From Oscillospiraceae bacterium (GTDB lineage: Bacteria > Bacillota > Clostridia > Oscillospirales > Ruminococcaceae): a stretch of 64,000 bases of DNA. The stretch lies in the NCBI GenBank assembly GCA_009784625.1, contig WRBI01000002.1:54985-118984 (forward strand). The letters run 5' to 3'. This document shows, one piece after another, positions 1 through 8,825 of the stretch. Numbering within the stretch: the stretch's first letter is position 1; each line of letters begins with the position of its first letter. Under the pieces are notes generated by a model. That model saw only the letters and a list, made by a program, of their open reading frames with translations. It ran no database searches and was not told the origin of the DNA. The position numbers and the translations under genes are program-made.

Positions 1-1
1 G

Positions 2-1411
2 CTGGCCATGGAGCTTTCCGGCCTGGATGCACAGGGCAGTTACGCGCAGTCCATGCTCGAGTTCTCGCCCTTTGACCTTGATCGCTTCGGGGGCGGCCCT
101 GTCGAGCACCGGTTCGCGCTGCGCATAGACGAGCTTTACGACGCGTGGGGCCCCAGCGAGCTTATGGGCGCGCACGGCGAGCTTCGCCTTGGCATTAATG
201 AGGGTATGGGAAGCGCCCTGCTCGGACTGGACGTCGGAATGGGTGGCTTTGCGTTTAACAACAACCAGATTTACCTTTCGTCCGACCTGGTTGCGCTGAG
301 CGTCCCCGACCTTTATACCCGCCACGAATTTGTTTCATTTAACCCGCAAACGGTTCTGCGCGACCTTGCCGGCTCTGAAATCGGCGAGATGCTTGGGATT
401 ACGCAGGCCGACCTTGCCGAAGTTGAGGCGATTATGCCGATCATCACTTCGCTGGGCGAACTGTTCAACCTGAGCGCAATGGAATCGTTCATGGACGAGT
501 ACTACCAGATGATCTTCGAGATGTCCGATAAGTTGATGACCGGCGACTTTTTGGACGAAGGGGATGTCGAAATCACGGTAGACGGGCGGACATTCACTGC
601 CGCTAAGCTGGGCTACCACATTCCCGAAGATGTGATGGCGGAATTTATGTCCGAGTTCATGGAAATGTATATCAATCTGATGCGGGATTATATGGGCGGC
701 TTTATCGAACTGGTTGCGGAGATGGATCCGTGGCTGACCGCCGACATGATCTGGGATGAAATGTTCGGCGCAATGGACGCCATCCGTTTCCCGGGCGGGA
801 TCACACATTTTGCATACGTCGATCTTGAAACCAACCTGGTTCGGCGGATGGATATCCCGAATATGACGATATTTGTTGACGATGGCTGGGGCGGCGAGAC
901 AGTCGAGATGGACATGATCATCGAGATGCGCGGCGAGCGCCGGGTATACGATGAGATTCACTATCTGATTGTCATGAGCGACGGGTACGATGAATTTGAC
1001 TTCGAGATCCTCATGCAGACACCTCCCGGCGGGCCCTACCTGTTCACTATGGAAATGGATATGGGCGCGGACGGCAGAGGCAGCTTCGACATGGGCTTTG
1101 ACCCAAGCGCGGGTGAAGACAACATCTGGTTAAACTTCACTTTTGCCGACGACTGGTCGGATGGCGAATTTGGGCTGGTTGGAACCGTGGTGGATGAGAG
1201 CGATTCGTTCACGATCGAAAACGGCCGGATGACCATGAGCGAGGGCGGCAACCGTGTCTTTGCGATCGGGTTCGAGTACGGCCTGCGCAGTGTGAGTGCC
1301 GAGGACGTACAGATCGACCGCGACGCGGCGGTGAGCATTTTTGACCTGGATCTCGGTCAGCTGCAACAAGACCTGATGGCCGCCATCATGCGGATGGCTA
1401 TGATGATGTAA
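2..1411 (+). CDS. unknown acidic, Met-rich protein, 5' end cut by window edge
   Basis: The frame is open to the left edge, and the first ATG at position 8 has no ribosome binding site before it, so the true start is probably upstream. The visible 469 codons are rich in Asp, Glu, Met and Phe, with alternating beta-like segments and no membrane segment. The protein ends in an odd Met-rich tail. I do not recognise a family. A signal peptide or lipobox would lie outside the window. Two ABC-2 type permeases follow after a terminator-like hairpin, so a role as an extracytoplasmic partner of an exporter is possible but unsupported. Confidence 0.7.
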   Translation: MAMELSGLDAQGSYAQSMLEFSPFDLDRFGGGPVEHRFALRIDELYDAWGPSELMGAHGELRLGINEGMGSALLGLDVGMGGFAFNNNQIYLSSDLVALSVPDLYTRHEFVSFNPQTVLRDLAGSEIGEMLGITQADLAEVEAIMPIITSLGELFNLSAMESFMDEYYQMIFEMSDKLMTGDFLDEGDVEITVDGRTFTAAKLGYHIPEDVMAEFMSEFMEMYINLMRDYMGGFIELVAEMDPWLTADMIWDEMFGAMDAIRFPGGITHFAYVDLETNLVRRMDIPNMTIFVDDGWGGETVEMDMIIEMRGERRVYDEIHYLIVMSDGYDEFDFEILMQTPPGGPYLFTMEMDMGADGRGSFDMGFDPSAGEDNIWLNFTFADDWSDGEFGLVGTVVDESDSFTIENGRMTMSEGGNRVFAIGFEYGLRSVSAEDVQIDRDAAVSIFDLDLGQLQQDLMAAIMRMAMMM

Positions 1412-1440
1412 CACGCGCCGGACACAAGATAAGACAACAA

Positions 1441-1470
1441 GGGGGAAAGCGAGGGTCGCTTTCCCTTTCT
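1441..1470 (+). terminator. terminator-like hairpin after the first gene
   Basis: GGGAAAGCGA, a 3-nt loop and TCGCTTTCCC are followed by a T-rich stretch (TTTCTT). It lies 30 nt after the stop of the upstream gene and just before the RBS of the first permease. Confidence 0.7.
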
Positions 1471-1488
1471 TGTACGAAAGGCATTGAT

Positions 1489-2700
1489 ATGGGAATCCTT
1501 CGGCTCAGCCTTGCCCTGACCCGGGTCTGCCTCAAGCGGATTGTGGTATTTGTCTGCCTGACCGCCCTGCTGTCCGTTATAGCGGGGCTGTTGGGCAGCT
1601 TTTTGCTGTACGGCGAGGGCGCGGTCCCGCCGATTGGGGTGGCGCTGGTGGATGAGGACAACTCGTTTGAATCCCGTATGCTGACCGGTTATCTGACCGA
1701 CATGGGGCAGGAGCGCAGGCTGATCGACTTTTTTGAAGCCGACCGGGCAGGCGGACAAGCCCTGCTCGAACGCGGCCAGGTCAGCGCGGTGATTCTCATC
1801 CCACAGGAGTTTATGGCCGGGGTGATGGACGGGCGCAATCAGCCGTTCACCGTCACGCTGGACAGCGCCTCACCCATGAGGGCCGCGTTTATCCGCACTT
1901 TTGTCGGGGTGTACGCAGACATGCTGCGCACCGGCCAACAAGGGGTCTACACAGCGCTCGACGCGGCAAGGCAGTACGGGGACGAACGGGCGACGCAGGA
2001 AATGTTCCGCCTTTCGAATATGCGGTTTCTCACAGCCATGTTAAACCGCGGGAGTATGATGGAAACCGAGACGGTGACCGCCACCGGTGCGGTGAGCGCG
2101 GCCGATCACTACACGGCGTCCGCTTTTGTATTCTTGATGCTGCTCGGCGCTTCTCTTTTTCTGGATGTTTGGGGGAAAGCGTGCGGCCGGCCGATTGTTC
2201 TGCGCTTGAGTGCTTTGGGCGCTTGGCCGGTCAAGTCAGGGCTTGGTTATCTGGCCGGTGCGATGCTGCCTTTTGGCGCGGCCTGTCTGCTGCTGTTTTT
2301 GATCTCGGCGGCCGCCAACCTTGTCTTTGACTTGGGGCTTGGGTTCTCGGTTCCGCTGCTGGCCGGACTTTTGATGACTGTGCTTGTCTGCGGCGGGTTT
2401 ATGCTGGCTAGCGCCTGGCTTTTTGGTGAGGGGCCGGGCGGCGGTATCTTTGTCTTTTTGTACGGGCTGGCCGGATTATTCCTGTCGGGCGGCGTTCTGC
2501 CGCCGGCATATCTGGCCCCGGCCGCGCTCGCGCTCGGGCGGCTGACTCCACATTATCATCTGAGCGGCCTGCTCTCCCACGGGTTGAGCGGTCAGATGAA
2601 CTTGACCGCACTCGCCGGATCGGCGGCTTTTGCCGGAATTTTTTCGCTGGCTATGCTATCCGGGATGACAGCGCGCGCAAAGGCAGGTGGCCGGCTATGA
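1489..2700 (+). CDS. ABC-2 type transporter permease subunit
   Basis: This 403-residue membrane protein has the usual ABC-2 exporter permease layout. One N-terminal membrane segment (about residues 15-40) is followed by a soluble extracytoplasmic domain of about 170 residues, then about five membrane segments from residue 200 on. The soluble domain begins GVALVDEDNS, as in the YhgE/ABC2_membrane_3 type. Translation of the next permease starts at an ATGA overlap, so the two are coupled and probably form a heterodimer. No ATP-binding subunit is seen in this window; it may lie upstream of the left edge. Substrate unknown. Confidence 0.8.
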   Translation: MGILRLSLALTRVCLKRIVVFVCLTALLSVIAGLLGSFLLYGEGAVPPIGVALVDEDNSFESRMLTGYLTDMGQERRLIDFFEADRAGGQALLERGQVSAVILIPQEFMAGVMDGRNQPFTVTLDSASPMRAAFIRTFVGVYADMLRTGQQGVYTALDAARQYGDERATQEMFRLSNMRFLTAMLNRGSMMETETVTATGAVSAADHYTASAFVFLMLLGASLFLDVWGKACGRPIVLRLSALGAWPVKSGLGYLAGAMLPFGAACLLLFLISAAANLVFDLGLGFSVPLLAGLLMTVLVCGGFMLASAWLFGEGPGGGIFVFLYGLAGLFLSGGVLPPAYLAPAALALGRLTPHYHLSGLLSHGLSGQMNLTALAGSAAFAGIFSLAMLSGMTARAKAGGRL

Positions 2701-3857
2701 GGTTTCTGCTCTTTACAGCGATGCTCAGCTGTAAGCGGGCAATTCGCCGGCCGGGTACGCTGGTCATTGCGATAATGATCCCGCTGGTTTGCGCAGCTGC
2801 CGGGCTCTACCTTTCGGCGGGCGGCGATCTGGTGCAAATCCGGGTTGGAATCGCCGTCGAAGAGGGTGACGCGTTCGGTGAGGAAATCTACCGCGCACTG
2901 ATTGCGTCAGACAGTCCGATTGCGTTTTCGCGCCACACTTGGGCAGATATCCCATATCTGGAAAGCGAGGTGGCCGGCGGGCGGATGGAGGCCGCTTATC
3001 TCATATCCCCTGAGCTGGGCGATCGGATCAGCCGGGGGCGGGCGTTTGGCGGGGTAACATTGATTCGGTCTCCCCGCACCGCGCTGGATATCCTGGCCGG
3101 GGAGGTGGTATCGGCGGCCATCTTGCGCGCGGCCGGGCCGGGGATGAGCATCGAGCTTTTGGTCGAAGTCTTGGAACTGGAACCCGGCCGGGCAAGTGAG
3201 CTGGCCGGACAACTGGCCGCACACTACCACGCCCACCCCGAAATCTTTCTCGAGCCGGTCTTTGTTTACACGCAGGCCGCCGGTAGCAGCCAGCCGCTGC
3301 CGGCGTTCGGCGGGCGTATTTTGCACGGGCTGATTGCCCTGTTCCTGCTGGCCGGGGTGATCTGGTCGCTGCCCGGTCAAATTCGCGAGGCCCCGGGCAT
3401 TTTGCGGCGGCTGCCGCCCCGTCCCGCCCGCGCTTTCGTCTGGGGACGAGGGCTGGGTACTGCGGCCTCCGGGATGATCGGCGGCTTACTGGGCCTTGCG
3501 GCCCTCGCGCTCATCTATCCGGCGGCGCTCAGCGGTCTGGCTGTGCAAATCCTTGTGATGATCGGATATCTCTTCGCGCTGAGCATGATCGGCAGTGCGC
3601 TTGCCCTGCTCTGCCGGCGGCCGGATATCATTTACGCAAGCGGCGGGCTAGTTTTAATTTTAACAGCCGCGCTGGGCGGTGTCTTTATCGACCTTGGGGA
3701 GATCAACCCGGGGCTTGGGCGGGTGTCCGATCTCTTCCCAAGCAGCCATTATCTGGCAGGAATGATGGGCGGCGGACTGGACGCACTGTTCCCGCTGTTC
3801 GGATTTGGGCTGGCAGGCTGGCTGATCAGCGGATATCTGGCCGGCCGCGTAAAATAA
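2697..3857 (+). CDS. ABC-2 type transporter permease subunit (second of pair)
   Basis: The 386-residue product has the same architecture as its upstream neighbour: one N-terminal membrane helix, a soluble domain starting RVGIAVEEGD near residue 50, and a C-terminal group of hydrophobic helices from about residue 205. It overlaps the previous gene by the four bases ATGA. The pair probably forms the membrane part of one exporter. A bidirectional hairpin follows the stop codon. Substrate cannot be inferred. Confidence 0.8.
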   Translation: MRFLLFTAMLSCKRAIRRPGTLVIAIMIPLVCAAAGLYLSAGGDLVQIRVGIAVEEGDAFGEEIYRALIASDSPIAFSRHTWADIPYLESEVAGGRMEAAYLISPELGDRISRGRAFGGVTLIRSPRTALDILAGEVVSAAILRAAGPGMSIELLVEVLELEPGRASELAGQLAAHYHAHPEIFLEPVFVYTQAAGSSQPLPAFGGRILHGLIALFLLAGVIWSLPGQIREAPGILRRLPPRPARAFVWGRGLGTAASGMIGGLLGLAALALIYPAALSGLAVQILVMIGYLFALSMIGSALALLCRRPDIIYASGGLVLILTAALGGVFIDLGEINPGLGRVSDLFPSSHYLAGMMGGGLDALFPLFGFGLAGWLISGYLAGRVK

Positions 3858-3860
3858 AAC

Positions 3861-3888
3861 AAAGGGCAAGCACGAATGCCTGCCCTTT
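3861..3888. terminator. bidirectional terminator between convergent genes
   Basis: AAAGGGCAAGC and GCCTGCCCTTT form a stem flanked by A-rich sequence on the left and TTTAAAA on the right. It separates the convergent permease and nitroreductase genes. Confidence 0.75.
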
Positions 3889-3893
3889 AAAAC

Positions 3894-4397
3894 TCAGCCG
3901 ATAAAGGTCACTTTTGATTCTTCATAGAACCCGCGCTGGGCGGGGGATTCGTCCGGCAGGCCGACCGCGATGATCGCGAACGGGATTTTTGGCGGCGCGA
4001 TCCCGAACAGTTTGCCGATGTCAGCCATCCGCCGCTCACGCGGATAAACCCCGCACCAGCAGGTCCCCAGCCCAAGCTCGACCGCTTCAAGTAAGATGTT
4101 CTGCACAGCCGCCGCGCAGTCTTGCGGGAAAAACTGCTCTGAAATCTCGGTCTGTGGGGCGGCGACCACAATGATGGCGGCGGTGGCGGTCTGACACATC
4201 TTCGCGAACGGGTGGATTTGCGGGATTTTGTCGAGCATTTCACGGTTGGTCACCGCGATAAACTCCCACGGGCGGGCGTTGTGCGCGGAAGGGGCAAGCA
4301 TAGCCGCCTCCAGCAGCTGTTTGAGCTGATCGGTGGTGACCGGCACGCCCGGGTCAAACTTGCGAATACTTCGCCTGGCTTTGATTGCGTTGTTCAT
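3894..4397 (-). CDS. nitroreductase family protein (FMN-dependent)
   Basis: The 167-residue protein matches small nitroreductases. The N-terminal motif ARRSIRKF is typical FMN-phosphate-binding sequence, followed by LAPSAHNARPWEF near residues 35-47 (family pattern APSA.N.QPW). A central region AVQNILLEAVELGLGTCW matches the family's second signature. Such enzymes use FMN and NAD(P)H to reduce nitro groups, quinones or similar acceptors in the cytoplasm; the real substrate is unknown. An RBS (AGGGACAAGT) precedes the ATG. A family-A repeat lies immediately upstream. Confidence 0.9.
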   Translation of the reverse strand: MNNAIKARRSIRKFDPGVPVTTDQLKQLLEAAMLAPSAHNARPWEFIAVTNREMLDKIPQIHPFAKMCQTATAAIIVVAAPQTEISEQFFPQDCAAAVQNILLEAVELGLGTCWCGVYPRERRMADIGKLFGIAPPKIPFAIIAVGLPDESPAQRGFYEESKVTFIG

Positions 4398-4424
4398 ACT
4401 TGTCCCTGCCTTTCGAGTTGTCTA

Positions 4425-4588
4425 AGAACCTGTGGTCAATAACGAGAAATGCACACGAGCCGAAGCGATTTTTTCGCAAGGCAAGGAAATTTCCCGCAGG
4501 AATACTTTGTGTATTCCAAGGGAAATTGACGAAGCATAACGGAAAAATCGCCGGATCGGGGGCGTTTTGAGTATTGACCTCAGGTTCT
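4425..4588. repeat. family-A palindromic repeat (MITE-like), copy 1
   Basis: This 164-bp element starts AGAACCTGTGGTCAATA and ends TATTGACCTCAGGTTCT, which are imperfect terminal inverted repeats. Inside, successive complementary blocks (CGATTTTTTCGC with GCGGAAAAATCG style arms, AATTTCCC with GGGAAATT, and GAATAC-TTTGT-GTATTC at the centre) give a nearly full-length hairpin. A second copy lies at 49111-49272. It encodes no plausible protein. Confidence 0.85.
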
Positions 4589-5459
4589 ATAACCGGCGTA
4601 AGCCTTCGGCCTTAAAGCTGCTCTCATCACCCTTTGCCTGTGCGATCTGTGTGAGCAGGGCGTCCGTGTCCTGCGGCAGCGTCCCGCCCAGCGAGAGGTA
4701 GTTGGAGGCGTGGTTGCTGCGAAAAACGGTCGGGGTCCTGCACTGCGCGTGGCCCAAGATCAGCTCAAGCTCCTCCATTGTTTCAAGCGGAGTGAGCAGC
4801 TCAAACCTGCCCTGATCGATCTCGACGCTGATCTGCGCGTCCGGCGAGAGCATCAAAGTGAGCAGCCCGACATAAGAAGCGCCCATTTCACCGATCATCT
4901 CGCCGGTTTTTATCCCGTGTTCGCGCCCCAGTTCCCGGCCGCCCAGCCCCGAGATAAAGGTGACCGAAGTCTTGATCCCCGCGTTTTCGGCCTTTTTGAC
5001 CGCTTTTGTGATATCGGCCGAGGTCTCGCCTTTGTTGATTCGCTTTAACACTTCGTCACAGCCGGATTCTGCGCCGATATACACAATGCCCAGGCCGGCG
5101 GCGCACAAGGCGGCCAGTTCCTCTTCGCTTTTGCTTAAGATGTTGGCTGACCGGCCATAAATGCCCACCCGCTTACATTCGGGAAAGAGTGCGCGTATTT
5201 CGCCGAGGATGCGCATCACCTTATCGGTGGACATACACAGCGCGTCGCCGTCGGCCAAAAAGATACGCTCAACCGCCCGGCTGTTTCGCCGCGCGTATTG
5301 CAGGTCTTCGGCGATTTCTTCAAATGGCCGAAGACGAAACTTTTTGTCTTTGTACATGGTGCAAAAAGTACACCCGTTGTGGGCACAGCCGATTGTAACC
5401 TGCACAATCAGGCTGTAAGCCTCACTGGGCGGGCGAAAAATACTGCCTTCGTATCGCAT
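4587..5459 (-). CDS. radical SAM protein (Elp3-like domain)
   Basis: The start is set at the ATG at 5459, which has GGAG nine bases upstream and begins MRYEGSIFRPPSEA; an upstream in-frame ATG lacks an RBS. The 290-residue product has a CAHNGCTFC cluster (a CxxxxCxFC variant of CxxxCxxC) near residues 25-33 that would bind the 4Fe-4S cluster. An IYIGAESG-like strand and a TSVTFISGLGG strand follow, typical of the TIM-barrel core. The reaction is unknown. The TAG stop codon sits at the very edge of the adjacent family-A repeat, so the C-terminus may have been set by that insertion. Confidence 0.88.
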   Translation of the reverse strand: MRYEGSIFRPPSEAYSLIVQVTIGCAHNGCTFCTMYKDKKFRLRPFEEIAEDLQYARRNSRAVERIFLADGDALCMSTDKVMRILGEIRALFPECKRVGIYGRSANILSKSEEELAALCAAGLGIVYIGAESGCDEVLKRINKGETSADITKAVKKAENAGIKTSVTFISGLGGRELGREHGIKTGEMIGEMGASYVGLLTLMLSPDAQISVEIDQGRFELLTPLETMEELELILGHAQCRTPTVFRSNHASNYLSLGGTLPQDTDALLTQIAQAKGDESSFKAEGLRRL

Positions 5460-5562
5460 GGGTACACACTCCAAAAAAACGTTTGACCGCCGGATGTTCG
5501 CGCGGTGAATGAGATAGGCCATGAACATTATACTATACGGATTGACAAATGACCAGAAATAT

Positions 5563-5591
5563 TTGACCGCGGCCGGTGGGGATGCTATAGT
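5563..5591 (+). promoter_or_regulatory. sigma-A promoter for the hscC-like gene
   Basis: TTGACC, a 17-bp spacer and TATAGT lie 25 bp before the start codon. Confidence 0.7.
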
Positions 5592-5615
5592 TAACGGTAT
5601 AAGAGGAGGGTGGGC

Positions 5616-7358
5616 ATGTCGATCATCGGAATAGACCTTGGCACCACAAACAGCCTGGCCGCTGTCTGGCGGAACGGAAAGAGCATACTCATCCCCAATC
5701 GGCTGGGTAAATATCTGACCCCATCGGTGGTCAGCCTAAGCGATGATGGCGTAATCCTGACCGGCGAAGCAGCCGGACACCGCTTGATTTCGCATCCCGA
5801 AAAAACCGCCGCCCTCTTTAAGCAGTATATGGGCAGTGAAAAGGTCTACCACCTCGGCGATATCCCCTTTCGGCCTGAGGATGCGTCCGCTATGATTTTG
5901 CGCGCAATTAAAGAGGACGCGCAGGTTTTTCTCGGCCGCGAAATCAAAGAGGCCATTGTCAGCGTCCCCGCTTATTTTAACGACGCCCAGCGCGCGGCTA
6001 CCAAAGCGGCCGGACAACTGGCCGGGCTGAAAGTTGAGCGGATCATCAACGAGCCGTCTGCGGCCGCTCTGGCCTACCGGCAGCAGGATCTGCGCAGTGG
6101 GTGCAATGTCGTTTTTGACTTTGGCGGCGGCACACTGGATGTATCCGTGCTTGAGTCTTTTGAGAACATTGTGGACATTCTGGCGGTGGCCGGGGACAAC
6201 CATCTGGGCGGCAGCGACATTGACCAGGCCATCCTCACCGCCTTTTTGCGGGAACACCCCGGACTAAGCGGTGAACTTTCTCCACACCAGCGGGAAGTCC
6301 TGCGCGAGACCGCCGAGGCTTGTAAAATATCCCTGACCGACAGAAGCCAGGTCTTTATGGTCTACAGCAAGGGCGAAAAAGAATACGCTATGGCGCTGGA
6401 TAATGACAGGCTGATGGATATATGCGCGCCGCTGTTGATGCGATTTAAAGAGATTTTGCGCCGGGCACTGCAAAACGCCGGGCTGACCCTGGCGGATGTG
6501 GACAACATCCTGCTGGTCGGCGGTTCTTGCCGGATGCCGCTGATCCGCGAATATTTGCGCCACCTCACCCAAAAACCGGTGCTCTGCGACATTCTGCCCG
6601 ACTACGCGGTTGCTGTCGGCCTGGGGGTGGCGGCGGGAATCAAAGAGCGGGACGGCGAAATCCGGGATATGGTGCTGACCGATATCTGCCCGTTTTCGCT
6701 GGGGGTGAGCACACGCAAACAGAGGAAAGACGGGGTCTTCGACCCGATCATCCCGCGAAACACCGCCCTGCCCGCCAGTTGTGTCCGGCAGTACACGACG
6801 GTATCCGACTTTCAGACATCCGTTGACATTGACATCTATCAGGGTGAATCACTCGAAGCCGGGCAGAACCTGCGCCTTGGGCGCTGCAGCGTGAGTGTGC
6901 CTAAACGCCCGGCGGGGGAAGCGTTGGTCGACATTCGGTTCAGCTACGATCTGAACGGGATTTTAGAAGTTGAGGCGCATTGCCTGCAAAACGAGGCCGT
7001 TGCGCGAAAGCTGATTGTCGGCAGCCACCGGCTGTCACAAGATGAGATTGACCACCGGCTGGCTGAACTGAACCGGCTGAAATCCGCACCGCGCGGAGAG
7101 GAGGAGAACGCGCTGACCATCGCCCGGGGCCAGCGGCTGTATGAGGAGTTTTCCGGCCATCTGCGCGAGGAGATCGCCCAGCGGCTGACCGCTTTTCAAA
7201 GCGAACTGCAAAGTGATGCCAACCCCGCGCGAATCGCCAGGATTCGGGTTGCGCTGAGCAGTTACTTTGACCGGCTGGACGAATATTCCGAGAACGTTCT
7301 CTTCTATGGCCAGACAGAGGACAAACCGTTTTATGATGAGGAAGACGAAATGTTATGA
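5616..7358 (+). CDS. hscC: Hsp70-family chaperone, HscC-like
   Basis: The ATG at 5616 is six bases after AGGAGGG. The 580-residue product carries the Hsp70 ATPase signatures: GIDLGTTNS at the N-terminus, phosphate 2 loop FDFGGGTLDVSVL near residue 170, and LLVGGSCRMPLI near residue 300. NEPSAAALAY lies near residue 150. A substrate-binding domain and a short helical tail follow. It is shorter than housekeeping DnaK and lacks an extended lid, which fits the HscC group. The next gene is a J-domain protein coupled by ATGA, as in the E. coli HscC/DjlB/DjlC system, where the J-proteins are membrane-anchored. The client is unknown. Confidence 0.85.
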   Translation: MSIIGIDLGTTNSLAAVWRNGKSILIPNRLGKYLTPSVVSLSDDGVILTGEAAGHRLISHPEKTAALFKQYMGSEKVYHLGDIPFRPEDASAMILRAIKEDAQVFLGREIKEAIVSVPAYFNDAQRAATKAAGQLAGLKVERIINEPSAAALAYRQQDLRSGCNVVFDFGGGTLDVSVLESFENIVDILAVAGDNHLGGSDIDQAILTAFLREHPGLSGELSPHQREVLRETAEACKISLTDRSQVFMVYSKGEKEYAMALDNDRLMDICAPLLMRFKEILRRALQNAGLTLADVDNILLVGGSCRMPLIREYLRHLTQKPVLCDILPDYAVAVGLGVAAGIKERDGEIRDMVLTDICPFSLGVSTRKQRKDGVFDPIIPRNTALPASCVRQYTTVSDFQTSVDIDIYQGESLEAGQNLRLGRCSVSVPKRPAGEALVDIRFSYDLNGILEVEAHCLQNEAVARKLIVGSHRLSQDEIDHRLAELNRLKSAPRGEEENALTIARGQRLYEEFSGHLREEIAQRLTAFQSELQSDANPARIARIRVALSSYFDRLDEYSENVLFYGQTEDKPFYDEEDEML

Positions 7359-8017
7359 GCGTATGGGAGATATTGGGCATTAAACCCTGCGCAGATATAA
7401 AGGCCATCCGCGCCGCTTATGCCCAAAAGGCCAGGGCCACCCACCCGGAAGACGACCCTGAAGGCTTTATCGCGTTGCGGGGCGCGTACAAAGAGGCGCT
7501 CCGGCTGGCCTCGCTTGCGTCTAAAGAAGATGCGCCGCACCCGCCGGACTTTGACTTTTCAGGGAGCGCAACACAGGTGCAGGCCGTTCCGGCCCGGCGG
7601 GTAGGTGAGCGAACCGCTTTTGACTTTTCCGGGTTGGAAGAAGCGGCCGCACACCGACAGGCGGAAGCGATGGCCGCGAGTGATCGGTTCATCCGCGAGA
7701 TGACCGCGCTGTATAAAGGGACCGAGTACCGCAATCCCAAGGCGTGGGAGGTGCTGTTGGGCAGCCCCGAACTGAACACGCTGGTGCAAAGCGAACACTT
7801 CGCACATGCCTTTTTGGCGTGTTATCAGGATGCCCTATGGCACGGTCTGGCCGACAAGTCGTTTTCCACCCCCTGCCTCAAGCTGGTTATGCCGCTTTGT
7901 GCGCGAATATTCGAGCGCTGGGGCAGCGAGATGGGCAATCGCGATGAGTTTGACCATCTGCGGGCGCTGGAGGTCACAAGCGGCTGCCGCGAAGCGTCCG
8001 CGCGTACGCCTCCTTGA
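7355..8017 (+). CDS. J-domain protein, N-terminal part, ends at in-frame TGA
   Basis: The start overlaps the hscC-like stop as ATGA. Residues 1-50 form a divergent J domain: SVWEILGIKPCADIKAIRAA, then AYAQKARATHPEDDPEGF and an AYKEAL helix. The HPD motif reads HPE. The frame stops at TGA (8015-8017) after 220 residues. The same frame continues without another stop to 8725, where it encodes three hydrophobic helices. E. coli DjlB/DjlC are about 475-485 residues with C-terminal membrane segments, so this gene looks like the front part of a 456-codon gene split by one nonsense codon or a compensated indel pair. Confidence 0.7.
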   Translation: MSVWEILGIKPCADIKAIRAAYAQKARATHPEDDPEGFIALRGAYKEALRLASLASKEDAPHPPDFDFSGSATQVQAVPARRVGERTAFDFSGLEEAAAHRQAEAMAASDRFIREMTALYKGTEYRNPKAWEVLLGSPELNTLVQSEHFAHAFLACYQDALWHGLADKSFSTPCLKLVMPLCARIFERWGSEMGNRDEFDHLRALEVTSGCREASARTPP

Positions 8018-8725
8018 AGGGAGCGCGGTAAAGCATATGCCCGGCGGCTGTTTTTCGGTCTGTCCCAATGCGGGCTGGTGGCGCTTGCTTTCGCGTTTCT
8101 TGAATATATCGCCGACCGGCCGACGCGAATACACAGCGACGCCCTGACTGCCTCTGAAATTCTTGTCAGCCACCTGGCCTGGTATCGGCTGGCACTCTGG
8201 GGCGGCGTGGCTTTGGCGGCGTTCACCATCCTCTGTCAGGCCGGAATATTCCTTTACGCGAGGCAAAAGGGCCGCCCGCTCAGCGCCGTGGCCGAGGGGG
8301 TACAGGTGATATCTGCGCTCATTGTCGCAGTTGTGAGTGTATTGATGGTTTGGGGAGTGCCCGGCTTGATCTCACGGGCCGGGCAGGACCTGGCCGCAAT
8401 CGAAAGCGGCGAGCTGCCGGCCATCACGATCGTCATCCGGCTGGATGAGGAACACGAGCGGCCCTGGCATATGCCCGGCCTGACCAGAGAGGGCCATCCG
8501 CACACGGTCTATCGGCTGCTGCTGACCGGCGAGGTGGCTGAAATTTACTTCCCGCGCGGGCTTTCTCCCGCATCATTGCGGGTGTCGGCCGCGGATGAAA
8601 CTTATCTGCTGAGCGGCAGCGCCGACTACCACCGGGCATTTTTGACCCGTTACACGCCAAACTTTCACCTGGTGGTGTCGGCCGCCCCGCTGACCGACGC
8701 CGAGCTTGACCGGCCGCTTGGGTAA
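8018..8725 (+). pseudogene. C-terminal membrane part of the split J-domain gene
   Basis: This is in the same frame as the upstream J-domain part. The first possible start is a GTG at 8078 with no RBS, inside a hydrophobic segment. Three hydrophobic helices are visible (near LFFGLSQCGLVALAFAFLEY, LALWGGVALAAFTILCQAG and VISALIVAVVSVLMVWGVPG), followed by a soluble domain of about 100 residues. It is either a disrupted part of the upstream gene or, less likely, a separately translated membrane protein. A sequencing error is the main alternative. Confidence 0.6.
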
Positions 8726-8743
8726 ACAGTCCCGATTTAAGCC

Positions 8744-8772
8744 TTGCCATATCGCCCGAATACGGCTATAAT
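8744..8772 (+). promoter_or_regulatory. sigma-A promoter for the GNAT gene
   Basis: TTGCCA, a 17-bp spacer and a perfect TATAAT lie 54 bp before the ATG. Confidence 0.75.
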
Positions 8773-8825
8773 AGTATCTAACGCCAAAGCTTCAGCAGAT
8801 TGACGCGCAAAGGAGTGTGTCTGTG

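Noticed and set aside
8015..8017. TGA as selenocysteine or recoded codon in the J-domain gene
   Set aside because: No SECIS-like hairpin directly after the codon was recognised, the residue position is not catalytic, and TGA ends other genes here.
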